Below, one piece after another: positions 34,540-45,710 of a stretch of DNA of 64,000 nt; within the stretch, counting starts at the first letter, position 1, and each line of letters opens with the position of its first letter. The notes beneath the pieces are model-generated. The model had not been told where the DNA came from and ran no database searches. It saw only the letters and a program-made list of their open reading frames with translations. The stretch is from Chrysomallon squamiferum (taxonomy: Eukaryota > Mollusca > Gastropoda > Neomphalida > Peltospiridae). Location: positions 836,443 through 900,442 of the forward strand of contig CM022667.1 in the NCBI GenBank assembly GCA_012295275.1, read 5' to 3'. A program made the position numbers and the translations under genes.

Positions 34540-35064
34540 AAGAAGCAAAGAATGAAAAAAAAAAAAATAATAATAATAAAATAAAATAAAATAAAATAAA
34601 AGAACGTAGTTTGTACGTTAATAAAGAGGCTGATTGTTCATGAAAAAAAGAAACATATTATTTTCTTTCTTAACGGTATTCAGAAATGTCATCCGAAAAA
34701 AAAAGAAGAAAGAAAAAAAAAAAAAAAAAAAAAAGAATCTACCAAGATAACGCTAGTCACGCCGTATTTAATGTAATCCAATTTACCGATATATCTATCT
34801 CTCGGTTTATAGTTACGAACGACTGTGGGACCTCGCGCGAATCAATAGCGTTAACATCAAAACCAATCTCCCGATCTCGCATCGAAAGAGAAGCAAAATC
34901 CTATTCACACTGTGTGTATGAAGCACTTGTTTGGCGTCATCCCAAAGATTTGGCAGGCACGGACATGAGTGACAATCGCACCCCTCTGTGGTCCGTTTGG
35001 GGTATCATGGGACACGGATGTAGCGCATGCTCAGTCGCGAAGTGATACCAGGCAGAAAGGCATC
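34540..35064 (+). promoter_or_regulatory. promoter and 5' leader of the MSRRKQ-type zinc-finger gene
   Basis: From about 34740 the DNA changes to CpG-containing complex sequence (CCTCGCGCGAATC, GATGTAGCGCATGCTCAG), typical of the 5' end of a regulated gene. GCGCATGC at about 35021 is a partial NRF-1 motif. No TATA box is obvious. Upstream are A-rich runs near 34486-34519 and 34707-34735. Confidence 0.5.
34965..35045 (+). promoter_or_regulatory. 26-codon upstream ORF
   Basis: An ATG at 34965 opens a frame (MSDNRTPLWSVWG and 13 more residues) closing at TGA 35043-35045. That is 19 bases before the main ATG at 35065. If included in the mRNA it would be expected to restrain translation of the main frame. 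Confidence 0.4.
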
Positions 35065-35107
35065 ATGTCCCGTCGCAAGCAGGCCAACCCCCGACCGTTA
35101 ATTACAG
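35065..35107 (+). CDS. first coding exon of a FOG/SALL/BCL11-class zinc-finger regulator (partial)
   Basis: The exon encodes MSRRKQANPRPLIT plus one base and ends at a consensus donor ACAG|GTAAGT. The MSRRKQ..P motif at the extreme N-terminus is the short peptide with which FOG1/FOG2 (ZFPM1/2), SALL1-4 and BCL11A/B bind RBBP4/7 and recruit the NuRD corepressor. The N-P-R that follows and the short first exon are closest to vertebrate FOG (MSRRKQSNPRQIK), but SALL and BCL11 cannot be excluded. The initiation context is ATCATGT. The remaining exons, with the zinc fingers, were not found with confidence in the 29 kb downstream, so intron 1 is long or the gene continues beyond the window. Confidence 0.75.
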
Positions 35108-35499
35108 GTAAGTTTTGTTTTTACCTTTTTTCCCCGCTTACCTGATCGTTTCGTGTCATTTCGCTAATATTTCGCTGTAAATTTTTTTTTTTCGACTCGA
35201 GTCACAGTTGTTTGTTTCACAAATTTAGTGATGGATAGATTGATCGTCTGCTTGAAAATAAATTACGTCGCTAACGCTAACGGATAGGGAAGTTGAATAG
35301 AAAACTTCCTTACTTTTCATCATTGTTGGTTAGACAGGTAAATACATATATATACCTGTCCGTACTGTTGTGAATGTATTTATGTTGTCACCTTTTAAAT
35401 TATCATCGTGCTATCCGATTTCGTTAGTCGAATCTATTATTATTATTTTTAACCAGGGGGTTATATCATTGTCATCATAACCGTTTTGTTGCGAATATC

Positions 35500-35720
35500 G
35501 ATACGTAACATCAAGCGATTTTTTTTTTACCTCCTGTGACAGCAGCTTGGCTGGGTGGTTGTCACGGCAACAGGGGCGCGCATCTCGCCTCGCGCTGGTC
35601 ACGCCCACATTTCCAAGGCGATGTTGATACAGCGGAGGGTATGTTGGGTGGCGCCCTCTTCTGGGGTAACCGGTTGCTGAGCAAAGCTTTTCATCTCAAG
35701 TGATGTCAGGCTCGCAGTTA
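35500..35720 (+). promoter_or_regulatory. regulatory island in intron 1: RFX, CTCF-like and Grainyhead motifs
   Basis: Within a CpG-rich stretch there is a full RFX X-box palindrome GTTGTCACGGCAAC at 35558-35571. GGCGCCCTCTTCTGG at about 35650-35664 resembles the CTCF core GCGCCCTCT.CTGG. A perfect Grainyhead-type octamer AACCGGTT is at 35668-35675. The motifs are visible; binding is inferred. Confidence 0.5.
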
Positions 35721-35829
35721 ATGTGATAAGAGTACTGAAGTGTTTGCCCAGCTCTTGACTGGTTATGTATGTATTCAATTTAGATTTATGGCCTCAATTT
35801 CCTTGAAAAATAGCTTGGGAAATTTTAAA

Positions 35830-35911
35830 CACAAATTTATTTAAAAAAAAAAAAAAAGAAGAAAAAAAAAGAACATCCCAAATTTGCCTCCCCTTTATTT
35901 ATTTATTTATT

Positions 35912-35966
<55 letters not shown>

Positions 35967-36240
35967 CATTTTATTATTATTATTATTTATATTTTGTTCT
36001 TATTATTGTTGTTGTTGTTGTTTACTAATACAGTTTGTGTTTGTTGTGTATGTATGGTATATATTTGCATTGAATAGTTTCCAATTTTTCTCTTTTTTTA
36101 TTATCTACATTCTTAAAGCCCTTGTAATTTAATCTTTATTTCTTTGTATTTATTTTAATCTTCAACAAATTAGATATTGTTTATTCAATTGTTTATTTAA
36201 TTAACTAAACTTACAATCTGAATAACTAAATATTTTCATC
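35830..36240. repeat. A run, (TTTA)n and (TTA)n block
   Basis: An A-rich run (35841-35872) is followed by (TTTA)n and (TTA)n to about 35965 and AT-rich DNA. The open frame 35884-36132 is derived from the repeats. Confidence 0.85.
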
Positions 36241-36429
36241 ACTAAAAAAACACACATATAATTTACACACACACACACAAACACACACATGCAACACCAA
36301 TGGAAAAACATAATAACCAGTTTGTTTTCACATGCCTAAACATTCTCAGAGATATATCAGTGATGTCAATTGTTCAATGAAAAATGTCATCTGTTAAGAA
36401 AAAAACAAAAAAAACCAAACTGTTTTAAA

Positions 36430-36620
36430 TGGTAAGGCTTTTGTCTGACATCGGAACAGCTCTAGAAAAATAGTTAAGAGTTACCGATGCTTATTATAAA
36501 TCTATACAAAGGCAACTGGACGTCTGCCAACACCCATCCACTGCCCACTGACGTCAGAACTAGTTTAGAAGTTCAGTAACCAGTGATTATTGATCTGTGT
36601 TGACACTTTGAGTTTATTTT
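36430..36620. promoter_or_regulatory. complex island with a full CRE
   Basis: About 190 bp of non-repetitive sequence includes the palindromic cAMP-response element TGACGTCA at 36549-36556. No open frame with splice sites was found, so a cis-regulatory element in the intron is the simplest reading. Confidence 0.35.
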
Positions 36621-36796
36621 TATTTTCATCTGCTTATTGCTGAATGAAAAACATGCTGGTTATCAAATATTATAAAATCAAAAAATAAAAATAAAAATAA
36701 ATAAAATGTCCCTGCTCTATGGTTTATGATGAGTAAATTGTTTAGTAATTTATGGATTTTTTCTTCTCTGCAGATTTGTATTAATAATGTAGAGTT

Positions 36797-36832
<36 letters not shown>

Positions 36833-37690
36833 ATTTTTTTTTTTTTTTATAATTATTAAATAATATATTATTATTATTAGCATTTATCGTATATAAACTT
36901 GAGATACTTTGTCAGTTTTTACTTATGATGAAATGTTTTTAATTTTTATATATTTTTATATATATATATATAGTCAGTGTTATCTTTATGTAAATGGATT
37001 GGAGTAGACTCAAAATTATTATTTAGAATATTATTAATGTTAATTCTTCTTTTTCTTCTTTCTTCTTCTTCTTCTTCTTCTTATTATTATTATTGCTATT
37101 ACTACTACAACAACTAATACTATTGAAAATATAATAAAAACAAAGAAAAACTATTTAGTAATATTAACTACTTTTCTTCTGAAGAACAACAATCATTATA
37201 ATGTTTGGGTAATAGCATAATATAGAAAAAAAGAAGAAATTTATTATGTTAAATATTAATTAAAAGAAATTATATATCATAAATCTTTAGGCTGTTTCTG
37301 ATAAATTAGAATAATACGAATAAAAATTAAAGCATAATTATTATTATTTTTTTAAAAATTAGTTCTGGTTTGCACTTTATTTGTTTACATCTTTATTTAT
37401 CTATCTGTCTACCTGTTTATTTGATATCTTATGATAAAATCCAAGAATTATAGTGACACCTATGCACCTAATATCCCTCAACCCCATAATAATGAAAACG
37501 CTTATCACAGCATCAAAAACAACCACACCCCCATCCAAATATAACAACATAAAATTATACTGCTATGTAAAAATTAATATCAGCATAGCCAGTGACACTT
37601 TGTTTTATATAATATGACTCTTAGGCCAAAATCATTACATTGTATTCAAATATAATATGGGTACATTTTATTTTATTTTATTTTATATGT
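36621..37690. other. AT-rich intronic DNA
   Basis: T runs at 36798-36850, a short (AT)n near 36957-36973 and (TTC)n/(TTA)n near 37062-37095. A cytosine-rich line at 37470-37530 has no open frame. Nothing gene-like was seen. Confidence 0.5.
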
Positions 37691-37699
37691 ATTATAAAT

Positions 37700-38310
37700 G
37701 ATGTATTATCATGTCTTACATGTTATTACTGTCAGTGATGTGACACTTTGTTTTACATGCTGTGACTGTCCACTGACTGTTTTAAACATTATGACTATCA
37801 CTGATGCAGTATGTTATTTTAAACATGACAGTCAGTGATATTGTACTTTATTTTAAACATTATGACTTGCAGTGATGTGATACTCTGTTTTACATATCAT
37901 GATTTTCAGTCACATGGTACTTTGCTTTACATTCTATGACTATCAGTGATGTAATACATTGTTTTAAACATTACTTTCAAATGATGTATCACATTATTAT
38001 GATCAGAGTTATAGTTGCATTATTTTAAACATTACTGTCAGTGATGTAGTACATTATTTTAAACATTATAACTGTCAATAATGTAGTACAATATTTTAAG
38101 CATTATGACTGTCAGTGATGTGGTACATTATTTTAAATTTTATGACTGTCAATGATGTGGTACATTGTTTTAAACATTATGACTGTCAGTGATGTACATA
38201 ATTTTAAACATTATGACTGTCAGTGATGTGGTACTTTATTTTTAAACATTATGACTGTCAGTGATGTGGTACTTTATTTTTAAACATTATGACTCTCAGA
38301 GATGTGGTAA
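37700..38310. repeat. ~37-bp minisatellite
   Basis: More than ten copies of a unit with core AAACATTATGACTGTCAGTG and ATGTGGTACTTTATTTT; later copies (from about 38150) are the most regular. It ends just before the GATA-site cluster. Confidence 0.85.
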
Positions 38311-38319
38311 ATTGCTATC

Positions 38320-38545
38320 TAACTGGTCTGTGTTGATGATAATGATAATGCTGTGATAAGAAATGTAGCCTCGTGGAAGACAGCATCTGTGAGGGTGTGC
38401 TTATCAATGTGGTGGCTGCAAGCTGTCCCAAGATAAAGATGTACAACTGTCATCATTGTAGATAAACATGTTTCGTTCTCAATCGAGCTGCAGATGTCAT
38501 TTCACTATTTGTGAGGAGAAAACACGAAAAGTGATAACGATTTTC
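38320..38545 (+). promoter_or_regulatory. GATA-site cluster, candidate enhancer
   Basis: Seven WGATAR-type sites lie in about 200 bp: TGATAA at 38337, 38343, 38354 and 38532, AGATAA at 38431 and 38460, and TTATCA (reverse strand) at 38401. Sequence between them is complex and non-repetitive. The cluster is 3.3 kb downstream of the MSRRKQ exon. A frame here also reads KMYNCHHCR before a stop and then a finger-like FVLNRAADVISLF..RRKHEK, noted separately as a possible zinc-finger relic. Confidence 0.45.
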
Positions 38546-38661
38546 TTTTATGCTGTTTTTTGAGCATTATCAAGAATTATCTGCAGAATTGTCTTTTTAA
38601 AAATTATTTTTAATAATTAAAAAAGTTTTAGGATATCTCTATTATAAAACTGATAACTATA

Positions 38662-38697
<36 letters not shown>

Positions 38698-38979
38698 ATA
38701 ATATAAGAAGCCCAGATGTTTTCATTTTATCTTTCTCCTGAATAGAATTTCATTTTTCCTCTACAAGTTTAAAAATTTTTAAAAATCCAAACATGTATGC
38801 AAATAATTGTCTTTAAAATATAAATACTTTCCATTATTTTATTTTATTATAGCTGTGATTTTTATTTTTATTTTTTTAAATAAATTTTTTTTTTTTTTTT
38901 TTTTTTTATGCAATGCAATAATCTCTTAATTTCTTTCTTTATTTAAACTTACAAACCTGTGAATTAATTTGCCTGTATA

Positions 38980-39605
38980 ATTCTATAACTTCTAAATAAA
39001 AGTAATCTTTTTATAATTTATAGTTTCATAACTTCTAAATAAAGACCAACAGTTTATAATTAGTCTATAATGATAATTCTATAACCTATATAAAGTTTAT
39101 CTTCTTACAGTTTGTCTGAATGATTCTATAACCTCTGAATAAAGACCATCTGAATTTCTCACTTTTTTATATACAGTGCTATAACCTCATAATAAAGATT
39201 GTCTATTTAATTGTATTATTTTTTTAAATATATTTAAAAAAAAAAAAATTGTGATATCATAACCTTTTGTATAATGCTATAACCACTGAATAGAGACTGT
39301 CTATTTTTTTAGTTTTCTTTTATCTAACACTATAACCTTTGAATAAAAACTGTTTGTATATTTTAATTTTCTTTTATATAATACAATATAATAATACTTT
39401 TAATTTCTTTTAACATAACCTATGAATAAAGACCAGCTGTTTTTTTTAACTTTCTCATATATATGATTATAACCTCTAAATAAAGACCACATGTGTATTT
39501 TAATTTTCTTTTATGCATTACTATAACCTCTGAATAGAGACCACCTGTATACTTTAATTTTTCTTTTATATAGTAATACAGCCTATGAATAAAGAATACC
39601 TGCAT
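38980..39605 (+). repeat. ~60-bp minisatellite carrying repeated AATAAA
   Basis: About ten degenerate copies of a unit with CTATAACCTCTGAATAAAGACC then TTTTAATTTTCTTTTATATA. Eight or so copies carry AATAAA on the + strand (for example near 39033, 39136, 39424, 39476 and 39586). Confidence 0.85.
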
Positions 39606-39609
39606 TCAC

Positions 39610-41485
39610 ATGCCACATTTCACAAGATCATCTTGTCAGAATGAATGGCTAAAAAAAAAATTAAAAAAAAAATTCTTAATTCTTTTTACTAATATTGTAC
39701 ATATAGACCAAACACAAAGAAATCACATTTGCTGATTTTTCAAAATCTTTAGTATCCGTATATATATATGTACAGTATTGATTTAACAGGTTGATACAAT
39801 GACAGTGTACCAGGGAGAGATATACAATAATTGAAATAATGCGTATATATATATATATAGTTTTTTTTTTTTTTTTTTCACAAGTGTTTTGTTGCCTATT
39901 CACATCAGCTTCGATCATGGGTAGAGTGGGGTGTATTTGTCAGGATTTCTTTCTTTTTTTTTTTCTTTTCCCTTCTTCTAAAAATATATATGACTTCTTT
40001 TTTTCAAAAAAGGCAATTTGTATGGTCATGATTTGTACCATTGGAAATCATTTCTAACGGAACATCCTGTTCATGCTGATAAAGATCTTTATGACTTCTG
40101 CAAACAAAATTAAAAGGCTATAATGTTGACCTTTATTTTTATGAAATATTTGGGAGCTTGCAGTTTATTGTGAAGAACACGCAACTCCACCCGAACCTAA
40201 CAAAAGATGATATGCATCTGATTGTGTTGCTGCATATTTGCATTGATGGAGATTTATGAATTGAAGCTTTTAAAATTGTTTTAAAGCATTTATTATTATT
40301 ATTTTTTTTTTTTCTTGGCTTTTTGTTTCTTCATTTATTTAGGTTTAGAATTATATTTGTAATTTTTTTTATTATTATTATTTTTTATTTTATTATATTT
40401 TTAATTTATATATTGTTATATATAAATATTATTTTTCAGTAAACGACCCTTCACATGTAACCTGCTCTTAAATCACAATGACTATGATATGGTTCATGAA
40501 ACAGAACATATCACACAAGCTAGTGATGTTTAAATTGTATACAAAATTATTGATTTTTTAAAATTTTAAATATATATTTCTTTTATAAGAAGACCCAACT
40601 GCGTGATCTCATGCACATCATGTCTGTTTTATTCATTTTTTATTTGAATTTGAAACAAATTTAATACTGTTTCATTGCTGCTGAAAGGTTAACAGAAATA
40701 AATCAAACTGTTTGATCTCTGTTTTATCAATACTCTGTGTTACATTGTAATACCTTTGTAAACATTGGCTATGATTAGTCATTTCTCCACAATGAATGAA
40801 TGAATGAATGGATGAATAATTGCTTTACATTTTTTTTTATTCACTTTGGTAATTTTTATTTTTTTTTTTTTTTCAAAAAAAAAAAAAAATTAATTAAAAA
40901 AAAAATTGTTAATGTATGTTTGTGCATGTGTTTGTGTGTGTATATGTTTAGTTCACATATACATTGGTAAAAGTAAGCCAATTTTATTGTTACAATGAAT
41001 TAATTCTGATACCTAGTTGTTTTATATATGCTATACATAGCTGAGCATAAACTATAGTCTTTATTACTGAAAGTGATGTTCCAGTTTGGTAATGGAGATT
41101 TGATCCTATGAACTGTCATTCCTCAGTCAGGTTTTGTTTATGATGAACAAAATGCTTCTCCTTTCCCAGACAAAATATTATGTTTACAGGTCTAAAATAC
41201 TGATTTTTGGGATCATACAAGTATTATCAGTTATTTATATTTTAATAGGTCTGAATTATGATTTCATCTCATTTTCATAGTTCCATCCATCTGTTTTGTC
41301 TGTCTGTTCATCCAGTCCAGTTTATTTCCTTTTACTGGAAAAAGAAAAGAATAGCCACTGCAAAAATAAATTAAATAAATTAAATAAATGAATAAAACAA
41401 AACACAACAAAAAAAAAAAAAATATTTTTATTATTTAATTTCATATTTATTTTTTAATATTTAAATCTTGTTAATTTAAAAAATA

Positions 41486-41534
<49 letters not shown>

Positions 41535-41635
41535 ATTTATTAATTAGTATTATTATTTTTAATTTTTTTTATATTTAATTTTAATTTTTATTTTTTTTTT
41601 TTTTTTTTCCTGTCTTTTTCTTTATGTCAGTCAAA
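39610..41635. other. AT-rich intronic DNA
   Basis: Homopolymer and (AT)n runs (39862-39879, 40857-40925, 41492-41525, 41591-41608) and ordinary AT-rich sequence. No exon was recognised. Confidence 0.5.
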
Positions 41636-42103
41636 CAACAGTTAGAAAAGTATTTTATTCCACCAAAGGTTGAGCACGCCTAACACGGGCCACACCATCA
41701 GGGTATCAGCTAACAACTGCATTAAACAGCAAGGGTGGGGAGGGGAGGTCTGAACACAACCTCGATAAGCCAACAAAGAAAGACTGGCCAAATTGGCCTT
41801 ATTACTTACATTTCTACAGCTGTATTTACTTACCTCGAAAAGAAAAAAAAAAAAAAAAAAAAATCATGTTTTATAAACACTTAATCCCCCGATCTGGCTG
41901 GCATCCCTTTTGACAAATTTCTGTTATGTGCATGCATCCCGGGCTGATTTATCCCACCTGAATCACACCGTGTCGCATGATTAACTTCCAGTGGTGTAAT
42001 TAAATACAGCAGGACCTGTGTGTGTGTGTTGCTTTTGTGGGCTTCATGAGAGCGAAGCAGGTAAGTCCCTTCATAGTTTAAGAACGCTGCATGATGGGGC
42101 AGG

Positions 42104-42136
<33 letters not shown>

Positions 42137-42300
42137 CTCTCTCTCTCTCCCCCCTCGTCGTCTCTCTCCCCCCCCTCTCGTCGACACATTGTCTCTCTCT
42201 TCTCATCCTAAGCCTCGTTGCTAAGTTTCCGCCACCGAAAAATCACTGTTGGTAAAATTAATAAGATAAAGAGTTAGCAATGCGGCAAGGGCTGGTTTTT
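41636..42300 (+). promoter_or_regulatory. complex island; possible microexon at 42010-42060
   Basis: Non-repetitive sequence at 41640-41830 and 41880-42090 interrupts the AT-rich DNA. A perfect donor GCAG|GTAAGT lies at 42060/42061. Reading back to an ATACAG at 42009 gives a 51-bp symmetric phase-1 segment (GPVCVCCFCGLHESEA) compatible with the phase of the 35065 exon. Its acceptor lacks a pyrimidine tract and part of it is a (GT)n run, so the case is weak. T30 and CT-rich tracts follow at about 42105-42200. Confidence 0.25.
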
Positions 42301-42309
42301 GTTGTTGTT

Positions 42310-42686
42310 CGTCCTAACAACAACAACAACAGCAACAGCAACAACAGCAACTGGGTGGATAAATAACAGTGGGGGTGTGTGTGTGAAAGAGAGGAAGACC
42401 GTTATCCAGATTTATAACAAAAATGTTGTTGTTGTTGTTGTTGTTGTTGATATTGTTATTATTAAGTAAGGAGTCTTGAAGTAGTGTTTCTGTTGATGTT
42501 GTTCTGATTTGGGTGGTAGACATTTTTGAAAAAAAATGATTTTGTTAATGATAATTTGTTTGTTTTGTGTGTAGTTTTATTTATTTGATTTATTTGATTG
42601 ATTGATTTATTGATTGATTTATTGATTTATTGTTTTAATTATTTTATTTTATTTTATTTATTTATTTATTTATTTATTTATTTGAT

Positions 42687-42717
<31 letters not shown>

Positions 42718-43190
42718 TTTTATTTTATTTTTATTTTAAACATCAAAAAAATTACCCCTTTCTTGATAGTTATACTCACAGAATAATGAGTAAGTGCAAA
42801 TTTCTAAACATCCCATTTTCACATAGAAAATAATATTATTTCAGAATATGTCAAAATTAACTGACCATAAAGCAAATGGATATTATGTTATTAAGTTACT
42901 TAACAGAACTGGGTTAAGCTGATGAGAACCCAGAAGGAACTGGGTCACTTAACTGAACATGTTTCTGTTCGATTCAAGGGCAGAACAAGAGGGAATCTGG
43001 CTACGAGAGCAAGTTTGGATTGATGAGTTCTGATGGGAATTTGGCTATTCAGTGGGAAACTGTGACTAAGGGAATTTAGTTGTTTGCGATACGGTTTAGA
43101 TAAGAAGGTTTAAGAGGGACTTAGCAAATAGGAATGGTGTATTGAGGTTATTTGACAGAGCAGTAATGTGTAACTGAATATTGTTGCAAA
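42310..43190. other. microsatellites then plain intronic DNA
   Basis: (AAC)n/(CAG)-type triplets at 42317-42352, (TTG)n at 42424-42449 and (TTTA)n/(TTGA)n at 42580-42722. 42840-43190 is less AT-biased but has no exon-like frame. Confidence 0.6.
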
Positions 43191-43194
43191 CATA

Positions 43195-43620
43195 TTAAAA
43201 GCCTCATAGAAATAAAGTCACTGATGAAAGTAATTCAGTTTGAGGAAAGCAGGAAGATCAATTAGATCATAACAGAACAATTTCAGTTTAGAGGAAGAAG
43301 ATGGATTATAACAGAATAATTTCAGTTTAAAAGAAGATGCAATTTGATTACAATAGAGTAATTTCAGTTTAGAGGAAGTTAGTTAGATTCCAACAGAATT
43401 ATTTCAGTTGATAGGATCATATATTATAATAGAATAATTTCAGTTTAGAGGAAGACAGACTGTAACAGAACATTTTCAGTTTAAAAGAAGATGGGAACTT
43501 GATTACAATAGAGTAATTTGAGTTAGATGGGGATGGGGTTAGATTATCAAAGAACAATTTCAGTTCATAGGAAGATAGATTATAACAGAATAATTTCAGT
43601 CAGATGAAGAAAGATTTGAA
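43195..43620. repeat. ~40-60-bp minisatellite
   Basis: About nine copies built on AACAGAATAATTTCAGTTTA and GAGGAAGATAGATTAT, with indels between copies. Confidence 0.8.
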
Positions 43621-44129
43621 AAATTAATTATACATCTTTTCTTTCTTTCTCAAATCTGCATTCACAATAATTATCCTTTTATTCAGCTGAACTCATAGAC
43701 ACAACAATAAATAGTTTATTTTATTTTTTTTCTCTCTCTTAGATTCTTTCTTTTCTTTTTCTTTTGATGCTCTGCACAACAACATCCTTATTATGATCCC
43801 TGAAGTTTCATTTACTCTTTTTTAAATTAATTTTTTAAAAAAAAATTTTTTTTGCTTGTTGTTATTGTAATATATGTGTTGTTCCTTGAGTACGCGAGCA
43901 CTTGCATCTTTTTGTGTGTGATTTTCTCATGTATTTTAATGGGCGGTGAAGTAACTGGAGTAGAGGTTTGTGGTATTTGCAGATACCTAACACGTTAATG
44001 TACATTTTCAACTCTGCAAAAACAGTCAGATTCTTCTTCTTTTAAAAATTTACTACAGTTTTACGTAACGTACAATTATAAAGAAATTTTCAAAATTGTT
44101 GTAATAAATCTTAAATGTTTTTAAAATCA

Positions 44130-44970
44130 TTTGGTTAATTTTTGTTTATTTTATATATATATAATTAATAAAGTTTGATTTAATTTTATATATATATACA
44201 CACACACATATATATAATTAATAAAGTTTGATTTAATTTTATATATATATACACACACACATATATATAATTAATAAAGTTTGATTTAACATAAGTTTGT
44301 AATTAAAAAGAAAAAAAATATTGTAATAAATTTTAATGTTTTTAAAATATTTGGTATATTTTTATTTATAATTAATAAAGTTTGATTTAACATGTTTGTA
44401 ATTAAAAATAAATACTGTACTAAATTTAACTGTTTTCAAACAGTTGGTTAATTTTTATTTATAATTTGCGTAGCTTGACAACACATAAGTATATAAATAA
44501 TTTTGAAAAAAATGTAATAAATTTAATTTTGAAAAATATTTGATTAATTTTTATTTATAATTTGTGTAGCTTGACAACAGATAAGTATATAAATAATTTT
44601 TATTAATTGTAAAGTCTGACTTAATGTAAGTGTATAAATAAATAAAAAATGTAATAAATTTAATTTTTATTTATAATTAGTAAACTTTGACTCAAAATAA
44701 GTTTATAATGTGTATATTGTTATAGATTGAAATGTTCTTAAACAGTTGATTCATTTTTATTTATAATTAATAAAGTGTTTAAAAATTAAAAACATAAATG
44801 TTGAAATAAATATAATTTAATTATCTAATTTTATTTACATATATTAAAGTTTGATTAATAATAACATTAGGTTTAAAAACATTAGTGTAATTGTTTTGTT
44901 GGTTTTTTTTGTTTCTTTTTTTTGTTATTAGTAAAGTTTGACTTAATGTAAGAATATAAATGAAATAAAG
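44130..44970. repeat. minisatellite with TTAATAAAGTTTGATTTAA core
   Basis: A 63-bp unit is repeated almost perfectly at about 44150-44285. More diverged copies of TTTTTATTTATAATTAATAA and GTTTGACTTAATGTAAG continue to about 44950. Confidence 0.8.
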
Positions 44971-45574
44971 TTAATAAAATTATAAAAATAATTATTGTTA
45001 TAAAGTGCTTACAAACATTTCTTTTTTTAAGTTAGAATTACTAAGGTTTTACATAATATGTTATTCAGAGAGAGGGTTTAGGATTTATTAATGTTTTTAA
45101 TTTAAATAAATTGTTTATAAATATTTGATTCAATTTGTTTATGACTTATGAGTTTCAATACATATAGTAGTAATAATAATAATAATAATAATAATTTTAA
45201 CAAAATAATAATTACAACAATGACAACAGCAACAAGAAAAATGATGATGATGATGATGATGCATCATTTAATTATTTTATTAAGATGATTATGTTAACAG
45301 TGTCATACATATCACAGTGAACTGATGTTATAACATTTAGTTATATTCTGTTAATAAAACAGCTATGTCTTTGTGATGTTAAATAAGCAAGTTTAGATGG
45401 CTTTTCAGAAACTAGTATCTTTATTAATAGGTTAATGGCTTGTGTCAGCTGCTCAGAAGAGCACAGATACATAGTAAATAATAGTTTTAGGAAAGTGTTA
45501 CCACAGCAAAATGTTGTTGTAGTAGATATTGTTGTTACATCTACTACTACTACTAGAAGTCTAATAATTATATG
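44971..45574. other. AT-rich intronic DNA
   Basis: (TAA)n near 45167-45195 and (GAT)n near 45241-45260; otherwise plain. No exon was seen. Confidence 0.5.
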
Positions 45575-45580
45575 TGTTGT

Positions 45581-45624
<44 letters not shown>

Positions 45625-45710
45625 AGGTAAATGCCTATCATTAAGCTGTGGACTAATCACAGCAGTTATTTTATGTAGGTGTGTGCCTTCCCATAGACAG
45701 CAAAACATAG
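45575..45710. repeat. (TAA)n plus left arm of a 90-bp inverted repeat
   Basis: (TAA)n at 45582-45620 is followed by TGAGAGGTAAATGCCTATCA through TGTGCCTTCCCATAGACAGC, whose reverse complement is at 48325-48416. In both copies the (TAA)n/(TTA)n tract abuts the same end, as in retroposons that end in a simple repeat. Confidence 0.65.

Noticed and set aside
41628-41683. Short frame VKQQLEKYFIPPKVEHA after a strong pyrimidine tract and CAG
   Set aside because: Only 17 codons to a stop, with no family match and no donor; kept as chance, although the acceptor is good.
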